A DNA stretch of 11,321 bases from an uncultured Chloroflexota bacterium (GTDB lineage: Bacteria; Chloroflexota; Limnocylindria; Limnocylindrales; CSP1-4). A program made the position numbers and the translations under genes. The notes under the pieces are model-generated. The model did not search any database and had not been told where the DNA came from. It saw nothing but the letters and a program-made list of their open reading frames with translations. The stretch covers positions 1 through 11,321 of the forward strand of contig CAIYQJ010000403.1 in NCBI GenBank assembly GCA_903928275.1, in the 5' to 3' direction. Positions 6,709-11,321 of this stretch are shown piece after piece; position 1 is the stretch's first letter; every line of letters starts with the position of its first letter.

Positions 6709-6731
6709 ATAGTTCACGTGATGCATACTAT
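6709..6731 (+). promoter_or_regulatory. Likely MarR operator and promoter over the marR-type gene start
   Basis: ATAGT (6709-6713) and ACTAT (6727-6731) form an inverted repeat of 23 bp in an AT-rich patch that stands out from the surrounding GC-rich DNA. It also holds two -10-like hexamers: GATAGT (6708-6713), which would allow a nearly leaderless ATG at 6721, and TACTAT (6726-6731), which would point to the GTG at 6736. MarR proteins commonly bind such palindromes over their own promoters. Binding here is inferred. Confidence 0.5.
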
Positions 6732-7254
6732 GTTCGTGACCGCGAGCATCTCCACACCCCTGGCCGATCCCTCTGCGGACCAGCGCGCCACGCTCGCGCA
6801 TGACCTCATCGAGGAGCTCACGGGCTGGTCGCCGCCGGATCGGCTGCGGGCATTCACCGGCTGGCACCGCGGCTCGCTGAGCCTCGTCCAGCTCATCGTC
6901 CTCACGGTCCTCGAGGCGGACGGCCCGGTCCCGATGCGACGCCTCGCCGACGCCCTCGATGTCTCCGACGCGAGCGCCACGGGCATCGTCGACCGGATCG
7001 AGAAGCGCGGCTTCGTTGAGCGGCGCCACGGGACCGAGGACCGCCGCGAGGTGCTCGTCGACCTCACGGAGATCGGCGCGGCGGTCTTCCACGACCTTCA
7101 GCAGCAGCGTCGCGCGCGGCTGGCAGTCATGGTGGAGCACCTCTCCGACGAGGAGCTTGCCGGCCTGCTCACCGGGCTGCGTGCCATGCGCGCGGCCGTC
7201 AGGCGGCTGCACGAGGGCGATGGCATGCTCGCGGCCACCGAGGCCGCGCCATGA
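6721..7254 (+). CDS. MarR-family transcriptional regulator
   Basis: From the ATG at 6721 this is 177 residues. An N-terminal helix region is followed by the winged helix at about 53-116: SLSLVQLIVLTVLE, MRRLADALDVS, recognition helix SDASATGIVDRIEKRG (82-97), and a wing with the family's Asp-Arg pair D107-R108. C-terminal helices (118-165) would complete the dimer interface. Start choice is uncertain: ATG 6721, ATG 6730 and GTG 6736 are in frame and none has a Shine-Dalgarno, so a leaderless or nearly leaderless transcript is plausible. The stop overlaps the first ABC gene by 4 bases. The arrangement of a MarR gene followed by two ABC exporter half-transporters is common and suggests the regulator represses the operon until a toxic ligand is present. 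The ligand is unknown. Confidence 0.94.
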   Translation: MHTMFVTASISTPLADPSADQRATLAHDLIEELTGWSPPDRLRAFTGWHRGSLSLVQLIVLTVLEADGPVPMRRLADALDVSDASATGIVDRIEKRGFVERRHGTEDRREVLVDLTEIGAAVFHDLQQQRRARLAVMVEHLSDEELAGLLTGLRAMRAAVRRLHEGDGMLAATEAAP

Positions 7255-8981
7255 TCCGGCTGCTCCGTGCCTACCTCGTGCCCTACCGCCTGCCGCTCAT
7301 CCTCGTGGTCGTCCTGGTGGCGATCCAGGCGATCGGGAACCTCTACCTGCCGAACCTCAACGCCGACATCATCAACAACGGCGTCGTGAAGGGGGACATC
7401 GACTACATCCTGCGGATCGGTGGCGTGATGCTCGCTGTCACGTTCGTCACGATGCTCTGCGCGATCGTCTCGGTCTACTTCGGCGCCAAGATCGCCATGT
7501 CCGTCGGCCGTGACCTCCGCGGCTCGATCTTCCGCAAGGTCCTCGCGTTCTCCCAGGCGGAGACCAACCAGTTCGGGACCCCGTCCCTGATCACGCGCAA
7601 CACGAACGACGTGCAGCAGGTGCAGATGCTGCTCGTCATCGCGCTGAACATCATGATCCTCGCCCCTATCACGGCCGTGGGCGGCGTGATCATGGCGCTG
7701 CGCGAGGACGTCCCCCTGTCCGCCCTGCTCCTGGTGATCATCCCGGCGATGGGCGTCGTGATCGGCGTTTCGCTATCGCGCGCATTGCCGCTCTTCCGCT
7801 CGATGCAGGCGAAGATCGACCGGATCAACCAGGTCATGCGCGAGACGCTCTCCGGCATCCGCGTGATCCGGGCCTTCGTGCGGACCGAGCACGAGGAGAA
7901 GCGCTTCGACGAGGCCAGTCGCGACCTCATGCAGACGCAGCTCAGGGTCACACGCCTGTTCGCGCTCATGCTCCCGCTGATCATGGTGATCTTCAATCTC
8001 TCGAGCGTCGCGATCATGTGGTTCGGGAGCATCCAGGTCGACAACGGCGGGATGCAGATCGGCAACCTGACGGCGTTCATGCAGTACGTCATGCAGATCC
8101 TGTTCGCCGTGATGATGGCCACGATCATGTTCGTCATGGTCCCGCGCGCCGCCGCCTCGGCGGAGCGCATCGCGGCCGTCCTGGACACGGAGGAGTCGAT
8201 CGTCGACCCCGAGCAGCCCGCTTCGATCGCCGCTGCGAAGGGCGTCGTGGAATTCCGCGACGTGGACTTCGGGTACCCCGGCGCCGAGGACCCGGTCCTG
8301 AAGGGGATCTCGTTCCGGGCTGAACCCGGCCAGGTCACGGCGATCGTGGGGAGCACCGGGAGCGGCAAGTCCACGCTGATCAACCTGGTGCCGCGGTTCT
8401 ACGACGCGACCGGTGGATCCGTGCTGGTGGACGGCGTGGACGTGCGGGACATGAGCCAGGAGGAGCTGTGGCGCCTCATCGGGATCATCCCGCAGCGGGC
8501 GTACCTCTTCGGCGGGACGGTCGCGTCCAACCTCCGCTATGGCGCGCCCGACGCCACGGACGACGAGCTGTGGCATGCCCTCACCGTGGCGCAGGGCCGC
8601 GACTTCGTGTCGGAGATGCCCGAGCAGCTCGGCGCGCCGATCTCCCAGGGCGGGACGAACGTGTCGGGCGGCCAGCGCCAGCGCCTGGCGATCGCGCGCG
8701 CCGTCGTCCGGAAGCCGCGCATCTACAGCTTCGACGACCGCTTCTCGGCACTCGACTTCAAGACCGACTCGCGCCTGCGCGCGGCCCTCCGCGAGGAGAC
8801 GCATGACGCCACCGTGATCATCGTGGCGCAGCGGGTCGGCACGATCATGCACGCGGATCGGATCGTTGTCCTCGACGCGGGCGCGATCGTGGGGATCGGG
8901 ACTCACCGCGACCTCCTGGAGACGTGCGAGACCTACCGCGAGATCGTCTTCTCGCAGCTCACCGCGGAGGAGGTCGCGTGA
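7251..8981 (+). CDS. ABC exporter half-transporter, degenerate-site subunit
   Basis: This 576-residue protein has an exporter-type membrane domain with six helices (about 14-34, 57-78, 128-150, 156-176, 237-260 and 274-298), followed by a nucleotide-binding domain. Walker A is GSTGSGKST (367-375, K373), the Q-loop is in IIPQRAYLF and the signature is VSGGQ (471-475). Walker B is IYSFDD, with D495 followed by D496 where the catalytic Glu normally sits. The H-loop His is replaced by Q527 (VAQRVGT). These two changes are typical of the subunit that contributes the inactive Walker site in heterodimeric exporters such as the BmrC/D or TM287/288 type. Its intact signature would serve the partner's active site. 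It starts inside the MarR stop (ATGA) and ends in a GTGA overlap with its partner. The substrate is probably a drug, lipid or other amphiphile, but this is not determined. Confidence 0.95.
   Translation: MIRLLRAYLVPYRLPLILVVVLVAIQAIGNLYLPNLNADIINNGVVKGDIDYILRIGGVMLAVTFVTMLCAIVSVYFGAKIAMSVGRDLRGSIFRKVLAFSQAETNQFGTPSLITRNTNDVQQVQMLLVIALNIMILAPITAVGGVIMALREDVPLSALLLVIIPAMGVVIGVSLSRALPLFRSMQAKIDRINQVMRETLSGIRVIRAFVRTEHEEKRFDEASRDLMQTQLRVTRLFALMLPLIMVIFNLSSVAIMWFGSIQVDNGGMQIGNLTAFMQYVMQILFAVMMATIMFVMVPRAAASAERIAAVLDTEESIVDPEQPASIAAAKGVVEFRDVDFGYPGAEDPVLKGISFRAEPGQVTAIVGSTGSGKSTLINLVPRFYDATGGSVLVDGVDVRDMSQEELWRLIGIIPQRAYLFGGTVASNLRYGAPDATDDELWHALTVAQGRDFVSEMPEQLGAPISQGGTNVSGGQRQRLAIARAVVRKPRIYSFDDRFSALDFKTDSRLRAALREETHDATVIIVAQRVGTIMHADRIVVLDAGAIVGIGTHRDLLETCETYREIVFSQLTAEEVA
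8966..8970 (+). promoter_or_regulatory. Shine-Dalgarno fixing the GTG start at 8978
   Basis: GGAGG (within GGAGGAGG, 8966-8973) precedes the GTG by 7 bases. Together with the GTGA overlap it supports GTG 8978 over the open frame upstream and over later in-frame ATGs. Confidence 0.7.
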
Positions 8982-10960
8982 GCGGCCGGCCCGGCGGCGG
9001 GATGGGCCCGGCAGGCGGCCGCCCGCGTGGTGGTCCCGGCATGGGCGGCCCGATGGGCTTCGGCGGCGGGATGCCGGCGGCGAAGCCCAAGGACTTCCGC
9101 GGGTCGCTCTTCCGCCTCGCGCGCGAGCTGCGCCCGGAGCGGATCCTCGTCATCCTCGTCGTCGGGCTCGCCTCGTGCAGCGTCGCGCTGAGCATCGCCG
9201 GGCCCAAGCTCCTCGGGAACGCGACGAACATCCTCTTCGAAGGCGTCATCGGGAAGCAGCTGCCTCCCGGGCTGACGCAGGCGCAGGTCGAGGCCGCCCT
9301 CCGCGCCACGGGCAAGGGCCAGCAGGCGGACATGCTCTCGGGGATGACCGTCACCCCGGGCCAGGGCGTCGACTTCACCGCCCTCGGTCAGGTCCTGCTC
9401 CTCGTGTCCGCCGTGTATATCGTGGCCGCCGTCTTCCAGTGGGCGTCCGCGTACGTCATGGCCGGCGTCGCGCAGCGCACCGTGTACGGGCTGCGCAAGA
9501 AAGTGGACCTCAAGCTCGCGCGGCTGCCCCTCGCCTACTTCGACAGTCACTCGCGCGGCGACACCCTGAGCCGCGTGACGAACGACATCGACAACATCGC
9601 GCAGACCCTCCAGCAGAGCCTGACGCAGCTGATCACGGCGCTCCTCACCGTCATCGGCGTGCTCATCATGATGCTGACGATCAGCCCGCTCCTTGCGCTC
9701 ATCTCGGTCCTCGTGGTCCCGACCGCGATCGTCATCACGTTCCTCATCGCCAGGCGGTCGCAGACCCAGTTCGCGGCCCAGTGGGAGCGCACCGGGTCGC
9801 TCAACGGCTACGTCGAGGAGATGCACACGGGGCACAGCCTCGTGAAGGTCTTCGGACACCAGCACGAGTCGATCGAGGTCTTCGACGCGCAGAACGAGGG
9901 GCTGTTCCAGGCCAGCTACCGGGCGCAGTTCATCTCGGGGATCATCCAGCCGACGCTGAACTTCGTGAGCAACCTGAACTATGTCGCCATCGCCGTGATC
10001 GGCGGCGTCCAGGTCGCGAACGGGACCATGTCCCTCGGCGACGTACAGGCGTTCATCCAGTATTCGCGCCAGTTCACGATGCCGATCACGCAGGTCGCCA
10101 GCATCATGAACGTGATGCAGTCGGCGGTCGCCTCGGCCGAGCGCGTCTTCGAGCTCCTCGACGAGGCCGAGGAGATCCCCGACCCCGTCACGCCGCGCGT
10201 GCTCGACGGCGTCTCCGGCCGCATCGAGATGGCCGACGTCTCCTTCCGCTACAAGCCGGAGGAGCCGCTCATCGAGGCCCTGAGCGAGGTCGTCCTGCCC
10301 GGCGAGACGCTCGCGATCGTGGGCCCCACCGGCGCCGGCAAGACCACGCTCGTGAACCTGCTCATGCGCTTCTACGAGATCGACGGCGGGTCGATCACGC
10401 TCGATGGGATCGACACGCGCGAGCTCACGCGCGACGACCTGCGCCGGACGTTCGGAATGGTCCTCCAGGACACGTGGCTCTTCGGCGGGACCATCCGCGA
10501 GAACATCGCGTACGGCCGCGAAGACGCCACCGAGGAGGAGATCCACGCCGCTGCCGAGGCGGCCCACGTGGACCATTTCGTCCGTACGCTCCCCCACGGC
10601 TACGAGACGGTCATCGACGACGACGCGTCCAATCTCTCCGCCGGCGAGAAGCAGCTGCTGACGATCGCCCGGGCTTTCCTCGCTGACCCGCAGGTCCTCA
10701 TCCTCGACGAGGCGACGAGCTCGGTGGATACCCGGACCGAGGTGCTCGTCCAGAAGGCGATGGCGCGCCTGATGAAGGGGCGCACGAGCTTCGTCATCGC
10801 CCACCGGCTCTCGACGATCCGCGACGCCGACACGATCCTCGTCATGGACCACGGCCGGATCGTGGAGCAGGGCAGCCACGAGGAGCTGCTCGCGAAGCAC
10901 GGCTTCTACTTCGACCTCTACAACAGCCAGTTCGTGGAGGCCGTCGCGGAGGTGGCGTAG
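8978..10960 (+). CDS. ABC exporter half-transporter, catalytically competent subunit
   Basis: This is 660 residues from the GTG. Residues 1-35 are a Gly/Met/Pro-rich, probably disordered, cytoplasmic tail. A six-helix exporter domain follows, with an extra external loop of about 40 residues between TM1 and TM2 (about 91-133). Coupling segments resemble the family (YFDSHSRGDTLSRVTNDID). The nucleotide-binding domain has Walker A GPTGAGKTT (449-457, K455) and a Q-loop in MVLQDTWLF. Walker B is VLILDE with catalytic E578, the D-loop is SSVD and the H-loop is H609 (IAHRLST). The signature is LSAGEKQ (553-559) instead of LSGGQ. So this subunit supplies the active Walker site but a weak signature, exactly complementary to its partner. 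The active ATP site would use this Walker A/B with the partner's VSGGQ. The protein pair almost certainly forms one heterodimer in the cytoplasmic membrane. Confidence 0.95.
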   Translation: MSGRPGGGMGPAGGRPRGGPGMGGPMGFGGGMPAAKPKDFRGSLFRLARELRPERILVILVVGLASCSVALSIAGPKLLGNATNILFEGVIGKQLPPGLTQAQVEAALRATGKGQQADMLSGMTVTPGQGVDFTALGQVLLLVSAVYIVAAVFQWASAYVMAGVAQRTVYGLRKKVDLKLARLPLAYFDSHSRGDTLSRVTNDIDNIAQTLQQSLTQLITALLTVIGVLIMMLTISPLLALISVLVVPTAIVITFLIARRSQTQFAAQWERTGSLNGYVEEMHTGHSLVKVFGHQHESIEVFDAQNEGLFQASYRAQFISGIIQPTLNFVSNLNYVAIAVIGGVQVANGTMSLGDVQAFIQYSRQFTMPITQVASIMNVMQSAVASAERVFELLDEAEEIPDPVTPRVLDGVSGRIEMADVSFRYKPEEPLIEALSEVVLPGETLAIVGPTGAGKTTLVNLLMRFYEIDGGSITLDGIDTRELTRDDLRRTFGMVLQDTWLFGGTIRENIAYGREDATEEEIHAAAEAAHVDHFVRTLPHGYETVIDDDASNLSAGEKQLLTIARAFLADPQVLILDEATSSVDTRTEVLVQKAMARLMKGRTSFVIAHRLSTIRDADTILVMDHGRIVEQGSHEELLAKHGFYFDLYNSQFVEAVAEVA

Positions 10961-10963
10961 GCC

Positions 10964-10984
10964 GGGCGGCGGCCGGGCCCGCCC
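10964..10984 (+). terminator. Possible GC-rich hairpin after the exporter operon
   Basis: GGGCGG and CCGCCC flank a 9-base loop starting 4 bases after the stop codon. No T-tract follows and the stem is short, so any terminator function is weakly supported. Confidence 0.2.
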
Positions 10985-11006
10985 AGCATTCCGGCCGAGG
11001 CGCCCC

Positions 11007-11036
11007 GCGTCCGCGCCCCTCGCGTCCGCGCCCCTC
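11007..11036 (+). repeat. Two exact tandem copies of a 15-bp unit
   Basis: GCGTCCGCGCCCCTC occurs at 11007-11021 and again at 11022-11036 with no mismatch. This looks like a recent slippage duplication. No function is evident. Confidence 0.85.
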
Positions 11037-11048
11037 GCAACACGCGAT

Positions 11049-11253
11049 CGATCACCGGATATCACCCCGGGGACTGGGCGGCCTCAGCGCCGCGTCTGTC
11101 GCCGCGCATCACCCGGGGGACTACGGGGTGGCATCACGGTTGCCGCGCAGCACCGGGGGCGATTTCCGGTGATCGGCGGGACGGGTCCCGAGCGTGACCG
11201 TCGACGGCGAGGGCGGTGATGACTTCTCGGCGAGTGCTCCGGGTGATATCCGG
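11049..11253. repeat. Cluster of ATCACC(C)GG motifs arranged as a large inverted repeat
   Basis: Plus-oriented copies are ATCACCGG (11051), ATCACCCCGGGGACT (11061), ATCACCCGGGGGACT (11108) and ATCACGG (11133). Minus-oriented copies are CCGGTGATC (11166), GGTGAT (11215) and GGGTGATATCCGG (11241). Two pairs are exact reverse complements: 11055-11067 with 11241-11253 (13 bp), and 11049-11058 with 11166-11175 (10 bp). GCCGCGCA-CACC-GGGGG-type segments also recur at 11101 and 11142. This could be a set of regulator sites or a degenerate intergenic repeat. Confidence 0.6.
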
Positions 11254-11321
11254 CAATGACGGCAGCGAGCCGCTGGCGCCGCGGGCGATCGGGCAGCGTG
11301 CCCCGCCCGCGGCCGCGGGCG

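Larger units (their letters stand above)
10961..11321. other. 361-bp gene-free stretch with repeats at the right edge
   Basis: No plausible coding frame is present on either strand. The region contains a weak hairpin after the exporter stop, a 15-bp exact tandem duplication, and a cluster of ATCACCGG-like motifs with inverted symmetry. It may be the intergenic region before a gene that lies beyond the window. Confidence 0.6.

Noticed and set aside
6179..6712. Unshifted Arg-rich continuation of the GT39 frame as the real C-terminus
   Set aside because: It has no family similarity and runs into the MarR promoter, while the +1 frame holds the conserved C-terminal domain.
8933..11065. Long minus-strand open frame (710 codons) opposite the second ABC gene
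   Set aside because: It is antisense to a clear ABC transporter, is rich in Arg, Asp, Glu and His with no recognisable domain, and is an expected by-product of biased codons in GC-rich DNA.
11049..11253. CRISPR array or attC-like site in the right-hand repeats
   Set aside because: Repeat units are short, degenerate, in both orientations and unevenly spaced, and no cas or integrase gene is present.

Overview
The window is GC-rich, with a strong preference for G or C in third codon positions, and comes from a bacterium. Four gene junctions use 4-base stop/start overlaps (ATGA or GTGA), and several starts lack a clear Shine-Dalgarno sequence. The gene content would fit an actinobacterium or a high-GC Chloroflexota lineage (for example Limnocylindria-like). 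The sequence alone does not decide this. I see no rRNA, tRNA, CRISPR array, transposase or phage gene.

Left part (1-1302): one minus-strand gene (733-161) encodes a zinc-ribbon protein with a C-terminal SHOCT motif. It is followed by about 570 bp without a convincing gene. This spacer holds a possible remnant of a small exported protein and weak promoter candidates.

Centre (1303-6647): a plus-strand cluster encodes an OmpR-type response regulator, a membrane histidine kinase, a GT2 glycosyltransferase fused to a GtrA-type membrane domain, and a GT39/PMT-like polytopic glycosyltransferase. The last two fit a complete extracytoplasmic glycosylation pathway. GT2 would make a polyprenyl-phosphate sugar, GtrA would flip it, and the GT-C enzyme would transfer the sugar outside the cell. 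The two-component pair is the obvious candidate regulator. The GT39 gene is split by a +1 frame change at a run of eight C's (6171-6178). Its conserved C-terminal domain lies intact in the next frame. The 192-bp stretch between the kinase stop and the conserved start of the GT2 domain is unusually rich in palindromes: one hairpin and two copies of a 35-bp palindromic unit.

Right part (6648-10960): a MarR-family regulator overlaps by 4 bp the first gene of a heterodimeric ABC exporter, and the two exporter genes overlap each other in the same way. The first ABC subunit has lost the catalytic Glu and the H-loop His. The second keeps them but has an altered signature motif. This is the complementary asymmetry of exporters with one degenerate ATP site. 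An AT-rich imperfect palindrome lies over the MarR start and is a likely autoregulatory operator.

Right end (10961-11321): no gene. It contains a 15-bp tandem duplication and a cluster of ATCACCGG-like motifs that points one way in its left half and the opposite way in its right half.
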